Below, one piece after another: positions 10,327 to 21,397 of a DNA stretch of 64,000 nucleotides. The notes below the pieces were generated by a model. The model searched no databases. It had not been told where the DNA came from and saw only the letters and a list, made by a program, of their open reading frames with translations. A program made the position numbers and the translations under genes. Source of the stretch: Urophycis tenuis (taxonomy: Eukaryota; Chordata; Actinopteri; Gadiformes; Phycidae); the NCBI GenBank assembly GCA_036785325.1, contig JAXIVH010000096.1:645151-709150 (forward strand), written 5' to 3'. The first letter of the stretch is position 1. The number at the start of each line of letters is the position of its first letter.

Positions 10327-10378
10327 GATGTGACGCGAATGAGAGAGAAAGACAATGTTACCGGTATTTGATTTTATT

Positions 10379-10650
10379 AAGACAGAATCATGATTAAATA
10401 CAACATTGTGAAAACGAAAAAAAAAAAAATTAAAAACTACTTAAGACAAAATCAGGATTAAATACAACAGTGTGAAAACAAGAAAAAATAAGAAAAACTA
10501 CTTAAGACAAAATCAGGGCTAAATACAACAGTGTGAAAAAAAAAAACTACTTAAGACAAAATCAGGAGTAAATACAACAGTGTGAAAATGAAAAAAAATA
10601 AATAAAAACTACTGATTACGAATACACCAAATACAACAGTGTGAAACGAA
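10379..10650. repeat. Tandem repeat of a 49-64-bp A-rich unit, about 4.5 copies
   Basis: The core words aagacaaaatcagg and aaatacaacagtgtgaaaa recur at 10379, 10443, 10504, 10553 and, partially, 10613. Unit length varies because of internal A runs. It fills the gap between the integrase start and the stop of the CxxC protein gene on the minus strand, where the integrase promoter and upstream poly(A) site would lie. Confidence 0.85.
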
Positions 10651-11130
10651 ATGAACAAAACATTAAAACGAGGACCACTCATGGCAGAGCGTGGTGAGTT
10701 GTTCCCGTTTAGTCTCGTCTTCCCCGACCTCCTGTTCCATCGCATCGCTTATCACATCAGTGATTTGTCTCCCGGCTCTCAGTTCGTGTAGAAGACCCTG
10801 TACCGTATTTTTGATTCTCACCCAACCCGCCTTGATGTTCAGCGCAGTTAGAAAGTTTGCAATGGCAGGGATAAGCCTATCGGTGTAGAGCAGGCATGTC
10901 AAACATACGGCCCGTGGGCCGGATCCGGCCCGCCAGATGATTTCATGTGGCCCGGGATACATTTCTGAGTATGTCAAAAAAAAAGCGAGTCTCTAGCTCA
11001 TTTCTATCAAAAGTTAGGATTTTTTTTTAAAGAAATACGCCAAAGCCCAAATACTCCCTCCAGCCGCTAGAGGGCATCAAATGTCAAACATGCTCACGTC
11101 CATGACGTTTATGCTGGCCTACCATATCAC

Positions 11131-11954
11131 ACTGATGTACGCTGGTTAAGCAGAGGCGCAGTACTGCAGCGTTTCTTTGAGCTACGAGGCGAAATTGGAC
11201 AGTTCATGGAGGAGAAGGGCCGCCCAGTGAACAAACTTAAATCCAAAGAATGGGTGCAAGATCTTGCTTTTATGGTTGAATACACTTAATACACTTGAAT
11301 ACAGTTAACACTAAATTGCAAGGGCGCAATAGAGTTGTGACGCAGTATGAAGACAGCATACGCGCGTTCAAAATAAAACTGTCACTGTGGGAGGCGCAGC
11401 TATCTAGGGGCGACACAGAGCATTTCTCATGTCTAACAGCTGTGCGCGCAAAAGCACCGTACAGTACTGATGTGGATAAATACAAAGAGAACATAACAGA
11501 TTTGTTGCGAGACTTTGAGCGGAGGTTTCAGGTCTTCACTGAACTTGAGAACACATTTGCCTTTTTTCGCTCTCCATTTACAGTCAAGCCATCTGAAATG
11601 CCAGCTGACATTCAACTCGAGCTAATTGACCTGCAGTGTGATACCGCAATGAAGGATAAATTTGCGTCCGTGGGATTGGACACGTTTTATCAATATCTTG
11701 TGCCACAGTACCCCAAATTAACAGCCATGGCTGCAAAGGTTTTATCCATGTTTGGGACTACCTATCTTTGTGAACAGGTGTTCTCCGTAATGAACAATAA
11801 TAAAACAAAGCAGCGCTCAAGGTTAACAAATACACATTTGAATGACATTGTTAAATGTGCTGTTACTCAGGATTTGACACCTAATATTGATGCACTCGTG
11901 AAGGAAAAAAGATGCCAAGTTTCAGGAGCCAGCAGCAGCAGTGCAGGAGTGTAG
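11131..11954 (+). pseudogene. hAT transposase (GTF2IRD2-like), partial and frame-broken
   Basis: The first frame from 11131 reads TDVRWLSRGAVLQRFFELRG to a stop at 11287-11289. The second frame (11295-11954) holds the remainder: CLTAVRAKAPYSTDVDKY, LIDLQCDTAMKDKF and the C-terminal dimerisation block with TTYLCEQVFSVMNNNKTKQR. The N-terminal half, including the zinc finger and the first catalytic block, is absent. The order and spacing match the C-terminal half of GTF2IRD2-type hAT proteins. Confidence 0.85.
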
Positions 11955-12387
11955 TGAGAGAGGGAGAAGGGGAAAAGTGTGGAATTTGTTTGCACTTCAT
12001 GAATAGGCTACAAATTGAAAATAAGATTAATCTGGTTTCATATTAAAAGACAATATTGTGTATAATTCTCAGCCCCTGTAGGTCCAGCCTACAAAGTTGT
12101 TTGGTCGCACTGCTATAACTTTTATTTATTTTTTGCACTGCTATAACTTTTATTTATTTTTTGCACTGCTATAACCTTTTTTTTTTTTTTGCAATGCTAT
12201 AACTTTTGCCTCAATAGGTCCAGCCTTACAAAGACATTTGGTCTGATTTTTTTCCATAAATGTGCATTTTCAAAGTATGTCAATTAAGGCAAAATTAATT
12301 TCTTCATAGCTCCCACTTTGTTTAGTGTGGTGAGTTGGTTCAGTGGTTTAAAACTGCATTTACTCAACTGTATTTAATAAACCGATT

Positions 12388-13993
12388 GTAGTGGTAGCTA
12401 TATAGTGCCAGACTACGCCACTCTAGGAATTGCACCTAGAGAAATATTTAGGTCACTCCAGAATTAGACTTGAAGCCCGCAAGCTCGCTACTAACCGCAA
12501 CGGAGACGTGGTTCCAATAACAATTTATGTTTTATTAAACAATAGGAAAATCTTTTACAAACAATAGACGAAACACTTCTCACTCATGCCATTCGGAAGA
12601 AAGGAAAGATAGTGAGCCGCAGGGCTGAGGCTTACCGGCAGGGGGACGGGTTACCACAAGTCAAGAGGAAGGGAGTCCCAAGAAGTTCTCTCACATGTGT
12701 TCACACACAGCAAAACAAAGGCCAAGGGCAACACTAGTTCAGGATGCACACGTGAGCACACCACACAGTAAGGGGGGGGAAAACACCACCACCTGGAGGA
12801 TGAGACCGTCTTCCCTGCCTTGAGCTCTCAGCACCTGGAGGCAAACAGGAAATAAGGGAATGAGTAGGTGGGTGAGGGTTACTCACCTACACACAAATCA
12901 ACAAAAACACAATTGTAATAAGGTGTGGTTGGCCAGCCATAAGGATCAATGGTGATCCGCAGCAGTATATCAAATGGCCTCCCACCAATGTTTAAACACA
13001 CAAAAAAAAAAAAAAAAAAAAAATCAAGACCAAAACTTGTGGTAGACAGACTACAAGGATCACTGATGATCCACAGCAGCACAAAAAGCCTCCCACCAGT
13101 GATTAACAAAATAAACAGAAACAGAAACAGAAATCCAACCCAAAATAAAAACGTGTGGTAGACACACTACAAGGATCATTGATGATCCACAGCAGTACAA
13201 AAGCCTCCCACCAATCTTTAACACAGAAACCAAAACAAACAATTAAACAAACCCAACGCAATTGAAAACCACACACACAACAACAATGAACCCACACCAA
13301 CACTATATGCACACCGTAATGTTCACACGCATTCAAACACACACATTCACAACAGATACACAGACACAAGACAAGGCACTTAGCCCCTTTAAAATTAGTT
13401 GTCGGCGTCTTCACGGTCAGCGTGTCAAACAGTGGAAGTGTTTGTCGCGAAGATAAAGCGTGGCAAAAACAGCAGTGGTCGCAAGCCCCAAGGCCACGGT
13501 ATCTACAAGGCATGATAGAACAAACAATTAAAACAAGCCATAAAGCAGAAAGTGACGCCGCAGTACTCAAAGTTGCTACCTACCAGGCAATCAGCTGTTT
13601 CCCTCTCAGATTAGAAGCTCGCTGGCTCCAGCTAGTTCTTCTGTTCGGGAAATCACCTCGACAGAACGGAATGCAAGCGTTCAACCGGCACAAGCCACCG
13701 AACAGCACCAAGTAATGCCAGAGACAGGTAGAGTGCTACAAAGCCATAAATAGCAAGCATGATCGATCACATTACGACTACGAAATCAAGCGAGAGTAGG
13801 AGTGTGGGAAGAGTGATCCTACCAAGAAGCAGGTCGACGGGGCGTAGCCGGAAGTGCGAGGAACAGGATTGAGGCGTCATCCACAACAAACATTGCGTCC
13901 TGTTTTATAGCGCGACTATGCCAAGCCATTGGCCGTGCGTGCCTCGAGTGTTACGCAGGGCTCCGCCCATGCGATCCACCACACAATCATTTT
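12388..13993 (-). repeat. LTR-like segment inside hAT element 2
   Basis: On the minus strand there is a TATA-like CTATAAAA at 13910-13903 in a GC-rich, CCAAT-containing region (CCAAT read from attgg near 13930), and AATAAA at 12536-12531. That is the U3-R-U5 order of a long terminal repeat. Near-matching ends (tgtagtgg / ccaccaca) are visible, but no target duplication was found. It could be a solo LTR or another promoter-bearing repeat. No gene is present. Confidence 0.35.
12923..13235. repeat. Three tandem repeats of about 113-118 bp
   Basis: The block 'aaggatca..g.tgatcc.cagcag' followed by 'gcctcccaccaat' recurs at 12941, 13054 and 13172. Each is flanked by an A-rich spacer. They lie inside the LTR-like segment and read as short open frames by chance. 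Confidence 0.85.
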
Positions 13994-14365
13994 ATTTTGA
14001 TCAATTCCATTGTTTGTGAATCAATGTGTTGTTAGAATAGATCCCTTGTGATCCGTAATTATAATATGTAGGCTACAAATGTAGACTTGATGATAAAGCA
14101 TAGCACTGAAAAACAAAGCTAAAGATTTGGAGTTGACATTTTGCCATTATTTTACCGGTCCGGCCCACATGAGATCAGAAGGTCTGGATCCGGCCCCAGA
14201 CCCAAACTCAGTTTGACATGCCTGGTGTAGAGCTTACCCGCCAACCACTCAAAGGGCTCGTCAAAGAAGTCTGGCTCTAGCACATCCAGACACCTGTGCT
14301 GTCTCTGGCTAGGATGATTAATGGCACACCCCTCGCACATCTCGGCCCGGTAGATCTTTATAGTT

Positions 14366-14896
14366 TTATCCCGGGAAGTGGAGCACGGCTATTCTTACGC
14401 TTTTAAAGAAAGCGTCGAACATCCATCCGTCCGGCTGGTCTTCATCCTCGGATGGTGGTGGTGGAGTCGGCGGCCAGGCTGGATTCCCCCACGGGGACGT
14501 GCAGGCGGGGCCCTCGTTGCAAGACTCTTCATGGATCGTCTTCAACGTAGGTGAAGCGGGAGAAGCAGGTGGTGCGGCGGGGTCGATCGTCTCCTCCTCC
14601 TCTGTCAAAAACACGGGGGTCGGGATGAGGAGTTGGGAAGCAGGCGGTGTATCGGGAGAAGCAGGTGGGGTGGCGGGGTCAATCGTCTTCTCCTCCGTCA
14701 AAAAAACAGAAGTCGGGATGAGGAGTTGGGAAGCAGTCGTTGTATCGGGAGAAGCCGGCGAATCAGGTCGGGGTGTCGGCATCATTCTCCCCCGTCAAAA
14801 GCACCGGAGTCGGCATGAACATCTCTGGTACCAGGTGTCGTGCTGTGCGGTTTCTCGGGAAGAGGGACATGACTGCTTTCGGTTGGTCGTTCCCCA
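14366..14896 (-). pseudogene. Polinton Pro/Thr-rich protein with internal repeats
   Basis: The likely start is ATG 14894-14896 (MGNDQPKAVMSLFPRN); a longer opening to 15005 is possible. The body has three imperfect copies of a segment containing PTPVFLTEE and PASPDT, each about 25 residues. The C-terminal part (DQPDGWMFDAFFKS) is acidic/aromatic. A frame slip in the overlap at 14763-14785 separates the first repeat from the others. It lies upstream of the CxxC protein on the same strand and may be its N-terminal part. Low-complexity composition makes family assignment impossible by eye. Confidence 0.45.
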
Positions 14897-15194
14897 TGGT
14901 GTGGCCAGGAGCCTGTTTTATAGTAGGCGTGGTATCCTTGCGACGAGGTGTGTGTGACTGTGAAACCAACAAAGTGAGGTTGCTGGCAAAATGATTCCCT
15001 CGCAAAAACTTATTCTCGCGGACATCAGCGCTTCACCAATAAGCGTTTCTCTGTTGTAAGCACAAGCGCTGATTTACAACACCTATGTCTGGACAAAACG
15101 AGTTGAACCAGACTCTCTCGTGTGTGGAGAACAACACCCCCAGATCCCCCATTTTTCTCTAGCGTATCACATTTATTGCATGGGAGATACACTC

Positions 15195-15427
15195 TGTCGA
15201 CTTTCTCTGGAAAAAAGTAAACTGTCTGTGCATTTCTTGTATAAAACAGGGTATGTAGTGGACATGATGGACCTCATCTTCGAGAAGGTGTTTATGGACC
15301 CGGCACCCTACACTGATGCAGTCCTGGCAATCCCTGTTCCTGAAGACCTTGCTGCACAGTTTGAGCGGCCAGACAAGGAGGAGGTCATTGCGGGTTATGT
15401 GTCCCGCTTCAATCAAGCAGCTGTTTG
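15195..15427 (+). pseudogene. C-terminal fragment of a transposon-encoded protein
   Basis: An open stretch reads LCRLSLEKSKL, then MMDLIFEKVFMDPAPYTDAV, IPVPEDLAAQFERPDKEEV and SRFNQ before a stop. The spacing of Pro-rich and acidic motifs looks like the conserved end of a protein found in many fish transposon copies, possibly of the ISL2EU/PIF-Harbinger type, but I cannot prove which. The next gene faces it on the minus strand. Confidence 0.4.
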
Positions 15428-16026
15428 AATCCCACGTAGTGACCTGTGGCATCAGGAAACTCCGTTTGGATTCTAAGGACCACACAAGCTGGGATGACGA
15501 CCCGGATTCTGCGTCCCAGCAAGCCCCAACACCAGCTCACAAAAGAGCGATATGCAAGGTACCTGTAACGACTTCAAGCAATTGGACAAGATATAGCAAT
15601 TACTTTTTTGTTTTGTATCCCATTTTATTTTTATGGATTGCCTGCTAAAACATATGGCTACTAAGAGCACTATCCCTCCTCTCGTCTCCTCCCCTCTACT
15701 ACTACCACTAAACTATTTTCACACACTCTCTGTGTTTCTACAGATTCTCCATCCCTGAGTCTACACCTGCGTGGTACCCGTCAACCTGCTCTAACACCGG
15801 CCTGCCATCCATCCCATCGGGCTGACATGTTTCCTCCTGCCCCTACTCCCACCAGAAGCTTCATTGCGTTGAACATTTAATGTGTTTATGTGGAGTTGTA
15901 CATTTTTTTCTTGTCTATACACATCTTTTATATATATATATTATTTTGTTATGCTACTTTGTTTTGATTAGCACAGTTATAACTTATTTGTTAGTAATGC
16001 AATGTCAATACATTTTTAAAAAGTGT

Positions 16027-16996
16027 CTACAAAATTTGGCTTGCATTCTGGAGTGAGTATACATTGAGGCATACAGGCTCCAATCCAGGATGGTCCACCA
16101 TGCATTTCTGGTTCCCCTCAACCTCCTGCAGCCGTCTGGTAACCTGCAAACAAGGTACTGCAAACAATAAATGCCATTGTGTTTCATAAGTATGAAATAA
16201 ACCATAATCAAGACAAACTAGTTTTCACTTTGAATATGTAGATACTACCTGTGCTATCTCAAGACAGCAGACATTTTCCTGCTCTGTGGGAATGGTGTTG
16301 CAGTTTCCACACAAACACCTGTCAAAAGAAAATTAGTTAGAATTTCACTTGAATGCAAGTACACAAGCATAGTTGGATAAAAAGTAAGATTTTCCTAACT
16401 ATGTCAAGTGCATAAAACTTGTGACATTTGAATAATGTTGAGATGGAAAACAGTGGCATTTTAATCAACATTACACTGCCTCGATTTTCTACCAGAATGA
16501 CACATTACTGATACAGACAGACATATTTATGCTGAAATACAAAAGTAAATCCTAAAGACCTAGAACAACAAACGTCAGGGTGCTGTTACGATGAAACACC
16601 TCTGCTAAAACAATCACAAACTTTGCAAAATATAGAATTTAGGTTAGGCCTACTATGCAAGCATCGTTTGATAGCCTACTAGTTTCTACATTATACATTT
16701 ATCCGTAGATAGCAAGAATACAGTCAAGAGAGATAAGTATAATGTTACTACACTATTTACAAAATTGCTCATTCACCAAAAAAGCTCGAAGTAACAAAGA
16801 TACAGCGAAGACGTAACCGTTAGCAGGAGCTAACATGTAAGTAACAGTGTAATAACACACAGAACGTAAAAAAATAAATATATAAAGTCGCATGATATAT
16901 GTAACTTACCATTCAGAAACCTCCTGCGGCAGCCGCAGAGTAAGAATTTCAGCCGGCGTCTCTCCCTCTGGGTCATATTCAGGCTCAAACTGGTAG
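16027..16996 (-). pseudogene. P2X7-like intracellular (zinc-binding) domain gene fragment, three exons
   Basis: Exon 1 (about 16996-16910) reads YQFEPEYDPEGETPAEI and ends at a GTAAGT donor. Exon 2 (16318-16249), after a TTTTGACAG acceptor, reads CLCGNCNTIPTEQENVCCLE. Exon 3 (16143-16027), after a TTTGCAG acceptor, reads TRRLQEVEG, CMVDHPGLEPVCLN and stops at TAG 16027-16029. The joined phases agree, giving W-C-x-C-G-x-C followed by CC and a later C..H...C, the zinc-binding pattern of the cytoplasmic ballast domain of P2X7 receptors. No channel part is present. Similar stand-alone genes are frequent in fish and often linked to transposons (knowledge). The C-terminal third of the domain is missing. 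Confidence 0.65.
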
Positions 16997-17419
16997 GGTC
17001 CTTTAGAGAGACTACAGTCTCTCTATAGTACTCTAGGTTGAACCACAGAGTTTCTGCCAGCCATTGGCCGAGTCAGTCTGTAAACATTAGCACATGGCTA
17101 TGGAGCCGAGGCTGGGCTCCGTAGGGACCACGCCCCTCGCAGAGAGGTGGGCGTGGTCTGGTGTAGCTCATTTACATAAAAGAGACAGGCCCTGAAACAG
17201 ACCGTTTTGAACAGAGCTGTTTTTAGGTGATGAAGAGAGACCTACAATATTTGATCCAAAGGCAATTTTGACCAAAGCATGTCACAGACATGTCTTTGAC
17301 ACACCTGGGAACTATATTAATTTGTGGAAACGGGGCATAATATGGGACCTTTAAGCATGAACGCCCAGGATGGTCTGAAAAGACCAAAACTACTTAAATA
17401 TCAAACCCCTACGTTTGGA

Positions 17420-18835
17420 GTCCAACAAAGATGGATCAATATGTGTGGTTGGAATACAGTGTGTCGAACGATGCCATATTTTGCTTTGCCTGCAGACATT
17501 TTCTTCGTATAGGAGGAATGTTTCATCGGGAGCCAACCTTTACCATCAATGGTTTCAGTAACTGGTGGAAAGCAACAGCATCTGTTAAGAGCCATCATGA
17601 GAGTAGGGGACATAAATTTGCATTGGAGGCATGGAGTGACTACAAACTGAAAGAAAAAACTGGCTCAAAACTCCCAAACATGCTGGATAAAGGACATTCG
17701 GCATTGGTCCAGGAGAACAGACGTTACATGTTTGGTGTTCTTGAAAGCTTGCGCTACACTGCATGTCAGGGGATTGCACAGTGAGGACATAGCAAAGATC
17801 ATGACTCAGCCAATGGGTAATTTCCACGAGATGCTGACCGTGATTGGAAAGTTTGAGGCAACCGTCCGAAAAAAAGTTAGAATATAATCCATCAAATGCC
17901 AAATATGTGCACCATGACGTCCAAAACAAGATATTTACTGTAATGGCAGAAATGATTAGGAAACAATTGAGTGAGGAGGTAAAGGACACTGAACATTTTG
18001 CAATTTTGGTTGATGAAAGCAAAGACATCAGCAAGAAAGAACAGATTTCAGTGATTGTATGTTATTTGAACACGGAATCATAGAGAGTGGTGGAGGAATT
18101 CTTACATTTCACTCCAGCAGAAGGATTAGAAGCAAACTCGCTCTTTGCCAGCATCAAGCAGGCGTTAATATTGATCTATTTTGTTGTGTTGGCCAGTCTT
18201 ACGATGGTGCATCAGTCATGGCTGGATGCAACAATGGAGTCCATTTTGTGTTTTTAGAATGAAAATATTCATGAGCGATACGCTACAGTCTTAAAATGTT
18301 TATCTTTTGACAGAAGATGACCTGGCCCAATCACTGCAATGATTTCTAAAGAGGGCAAGTTTTGCCCTCTTTAGTTCACAATTAATTGAACTGTTCATGT
18401 TTAGTTTGAGTTTAGTTTAATTTCACTCTGTCATGACATGGCAGTGGTGACCTGGTGATCATCTGGTGCTACCTTTCAAGTGCCACCATAGTGTTTTTAA
18501 GTAAGTGAAGTATTTCGGGATTTCGGAATCTTTAACATACTGCATGCATTATGTCAGTGACAGTCGCAGATGAACTCAGCTATGTGCTGGTCCATCCAAA
18601 GTAGCCTTTATATGATAGCCTAAGAATAATAATACCATCAAATTGTATGGCGCTTTTCATGGACTCCAAAGACGCTTCAGAGAGCAAACATGTAATGACA
18701 GACAATATGGTGGGGAGGTGTTGTAGTAGAGAACCACGTGACACATATGCCATCACCCTCATTTCATAACACCATCGGTAAAGCGCCGAGCACCCCCATA
18801 GCACCTGCAGAAAAAAAGGTCTGGCGCCGCCACTG
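17420..18835 (+). mobile_element. hAT element 3 (ZMYM1-like), decayed, 3' end at 18835
   Basis: Transposase fragments run from 17431 to about 18262. At 18827-18835 the sequence ccgccactg matches the terminus of the next hAT (21651-21659), so this is probably the 3' end of this element. No 5' terminus or target duplication was found. The segment 18263-18826 has no coding sequence I can recognise and would hold the deleted C-terminal half. Confidence 0.5.
17431..18262 (+). pseudogene. ZMYM1-like hAT transposase, N-terminal half
   Basis: The frame 17431-17784 gives a TTF-type zinc finger (FCFACRHFLR, then WWKATASVKSHHES). The frame 17844-18083 gives NPSNAKYVHHDVQNKIF and FAILVDESKDISKKEQIS, where DESKD contains the first catalytic Asp of the DDE domain. 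A further reading to 18262 has remnants of SYDGASVMAG. Several frame shifts and a stop near 17780 make it non-functional. The dimerisation domain is lost. Confidence 0.75.
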
Positions 18836-18979
18836 CGCATTTCACTACTTTTGCTCATCCAAGAGGACCCAGTGGTAGGTCTACTTACCTGAAACTTGCT
18901 AGTTAGCTGCAGTTATCATCTAATAATCTTCTGGATCCCTTAAGTGTGTTTTCATGACCATTTTATTTGTATTCCAGAT

Positions 18980-21098
18980 ATTTCAAGATGCAAAGAGGAG
19001 GGACCAGTTCAGCCTTGCCTGACACAGTTCCCCAGAACCCAGCATGGATCAAGGAAGAGAGCATTCTGCAGTGCTTGGTACAGAGCCAATTCTTGGCTTG
19101 AATACTCAATCCTTAAAGACTCTTCCTACTGCTTTGCCTGTAGACATTTCTCCTTGCCTAATGCACCAGACTCTGCCTTTGCCTCCGAGTCAGGCTGGCA
19201 GGGTTTAAACTCCACTCAAAATCAGAAATGCATGTCAATGCAATGTATGCATGGAATCAGTGGAAAAGGGCTACTGAGATGAACACAACCATGTTAAATT
19301 CTTTGAACATGAACCGACAAAAAAAAGTGGAAGAAAATCAACATTATGTGAAAACAATAGCAAATGTGCTTCTTTTAACGGCAACTCAAAATATTGCACA
19401 GAGAGGCCATCGGGAGTCTGAGGATTCTCACAATAAGGGGAACTTTTTGGCCATGCTGGATGAGATAGCAAAACATGACAAATTTATTGAAAAGAGGCTG
19501 GATGCATGTGGCAATGCAAAATACACAAGTCACCAAATCCAAAACGAAATCCTTCAGGGCTTAGCTGAGATGGTACAGACCGAAATCATAAAAGAAGTAA
19601 AAGAAAATGAAGTGTTCAGTGTGATTGCAGACGAAACAAAAGACTTGCAAAAAAAGGAACAAATGTCTATAGTTATAAGGTATTATTACGATGGTGCCAT
19701 CCACGAAAGCTTTCAATGCTTCCAGGCAGCTGAAAGCCTTGATGCAGTAGGTCTCAGTAAATTGATTGTCAGTTGTCTAGAGAGGCATGGTCTGGACTAC
19801 AGAAATAACCTTGTGGGACAAGGGTACGACGGTGCATCTGTCATGAGCGGTAAACATTCTGGAGTATCTGCAAGAATTCAAAGCAATGCCAGATTTGCAT
19901 TTTACGTTCACTGTAATGCACATTGCTTGAATTTAGTTCTTGTTGATGCCACAAAAGCAGTGCCTGAGGTTGTTGACTTTTTTGCACTTCTGCAGCAGCT
20001 GTATAACTTTGTGTCTGGCTCGTATGTGCATCTGAAGTGGCTTGCAGTTCAGAAAGAACCTGTATCCATCACAGCAGCCCAGGGAGCTACAGGCACTTAC
20101 AGACACAAGGTGGGCATGCAGATACACAGCGTGCCGTAATCTGAGAGACAGGCTTCCAGCAGTTCTGAGACTGTTGCAGGATCTTGCACTTGAAAGACGT
20201 GGAGAAAGGTCAGTAGAGGCGAGGGGTCTTCTTTCTCAGATAGATCTACAGTTCATAGGGCTTTTGGTTACCTTTTGTAAAGTGCTTGGTGATGCCAAAT
20301 GTCTTTCTGACATGCTCCAGTCCAGAACTCTTGATCTAGCAAGGGCTGTGGATCTAGTAGGTGCCCTTAGAGACACTTTCCAGGACTACAGAACTGAGAA
20401 TTACTTTGATGAACTATGGAAAGAGGTTGAGGAGGTTGCTGAGCAGTGCAAAATCGGTGTACAAACACAATCTAAAAGACATCCTAGAATAAGCTCAAGA
20501 TTTCTTGACTGTAATGAGTACTGTAGGACAGAGAAACTGTGATGATGAGGGCTTCCCCAGATCACTCTTTTATCAAGTGATTGACTGTCTCATAACTGAG
20601 CTGAAGAGACGTTTTTCAAAGAAAAGTTTTGAGATCATGCAAGGTGTGCAGTCCCTGAACCCAAATAGTGCAACTTTCTTAAGTGAGGAGCCTCTATTTG
20701 CCTTTGCACAGACCTTTGAGTCAGACCTCAGTGACCTGAAACACGAAGTTCACCAAACCAAGCGACTTCTTGACAGGAGAGTGAAAAGTGGATTAGAAAG
20801 ACCATCTACTTTGCTTGATTTTATTGTGTTTCTTGAGCCTTACAAAGAGGTTTTCCACGAGATATTCAGACTTTGCAAGATTGCTGTTGTTACTCCAGTC
20901 AGCACTGCTTCCTGTGAGAGAAGCTTCTCTGCTTTAAAACTGATTAAAACTCACCTCAAGACCACAATGGCTGATGACAGGTTAAGTCACCTTGGAACTC
21001 TCAGTATCGAGTCAAGGAGGGCACGTGCCCTCAACATGGATGCCTTTGTGAAGCATTTTGCGACTTCTCACCACAACAGAAGGATTATGCTATTCTGA
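18980..21098 (+). pseudogene. ZMYM1-like hAT transposase
   Basis: Four overlapping frames give the whole protein. In order they are: TTF zinc finger (SYCFACRHFSLP), a DUF4371-like region (FSVIADETKDLQKKEQMS, VGQGYDGASVMSG, YVHCNAHCLNLVL), a helical insertion, and the C-terminal hAT dimerisation domain (VSTASCERSFSALKLIKTHL). The catalytic Asp (ADETKD), the YDGASVMSG block and the ASCERSFS end are present. Frame breaks near 19225, 20090 and 20530 show it is inactive. The protein is close in architecture to hAT 3 and to the 51568 fragment. Confidence 0.85.
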
Positions 21099-21260
21099 AC
21101 CTGTGTAAGAAATATGGTGTCTCTAGTCATGACTAAGCTCCGCTATGTTCTACTTAGACCAAGGATAGTTTGGGAGTCAGACAGTAGCCCTTGTCAAAAA
21201 AACCTGCACTATGTTCAAATGTTCAAAAATGGTGTCAAATTGTTTGTTGATATATTGATG

Positions 21261-21262
<2 letters not shown>

Positions 21263-21307
<45 letters not shown>

Positions 21308-21343
21308 GGAGTAGTAACTGTGTTAGTAGTGTGTGAGTACAGT

Positions 21344-21396
<53 letters not shown>
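21263..21396. repeat. (GT)n microsatellites
   Basis: Two pure GT arrays, 21263-21299 and 21347-21396, are separated by a short GA-rich/unique spacer in the hAT 4 3' region. Confidence 0.95.

Positions 21397-21397
<1 letters not shown>

Larger units (their letters stand above)
10891..14224 (+). mobile_element. hAT element 2 with perfect TIRs and 8-bp target duplication
   Basis: The ends are perfect 14-bp inverted repeats: caggcatgtcaaac at 10891-10904 and gtttgacatgcctg at 14211-14224. The target duplication gtgtagag flanks both sides (10883-10890 and 14225-14232). It carries a GTF2IRD2-like transposase fragment on the plus strand. About 1.6 kb of other repeat sequence (12390-13990) sits in its 3' half. 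It inserted into an open Polinton gene. Confidence 0.92.
10663..14343 (-). pseudogene. Polinton CxxC protein C-terminal part, split by a hAT insertion
   Basis: The right piece (about 14343 to 14225) carries AEMCEGCAINHPSQRQHRC, a CxxC...H...C pattern that could bind zinc, then PFEWLAGKLYT. The left piece (10890 to 10663) carries DRLIPAIANFLTALNIKAG and ends HEWSSF. The two halves are in frame once the hAT element and one 8-bp duplication are ignored. The protein occurs next to the integrase in this Polinton. I do not know its function; the motif suggests a metal-stabilised DNA- or protein-binding fold. It may be the C-terminal part of the Pro-rich protein upstream. Confidence 0.55.
2590..15030. 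mobile_element. Decayed Maverick/Polinton (virus-like transposon), capsid and integrase module
   Basis: Plus-strand genes (ATPase tail, small basic protein, 230-codon ORF) converge on minus-strand genes (protease, major capsid, virion protein, minor capsid, integrase, CxxC protein). This combination of packaging ATPase, adenain-type protease, two capsid proteins and a chromodomain integrase defines Mavericks/Polintons (adintovirus-like). The long terminal inverted repeats and the protein-primed polymerase B were not found, so both ends are approximate and the element is incomplete. Two hAT elements are inserted (7343-8853 and 10891-14224), and most genes carry frameshifts or stops, so it is a fossil. 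Confidence 0.85.

Noticed and set aside
10379..10650. CRISPR-like repeat-spacer pattern
   Set aside because: Units are head-to-tail, variable in length, without unique spacers of fixed size, in a vertebrate transposon context.
12923..13235. Possible CRISPR-like or coding repeats
   Set aside because: Only three diverged 113-118-bp tandem units with A-rich spacers; open frames across them are accidental.
16985..17352. Possible MITE ending in ataatatgggacctttaa
   Set aside because: The right-end motif is common in fish repeats, but no matching left terminus or TTAA/TSD pair could be found.
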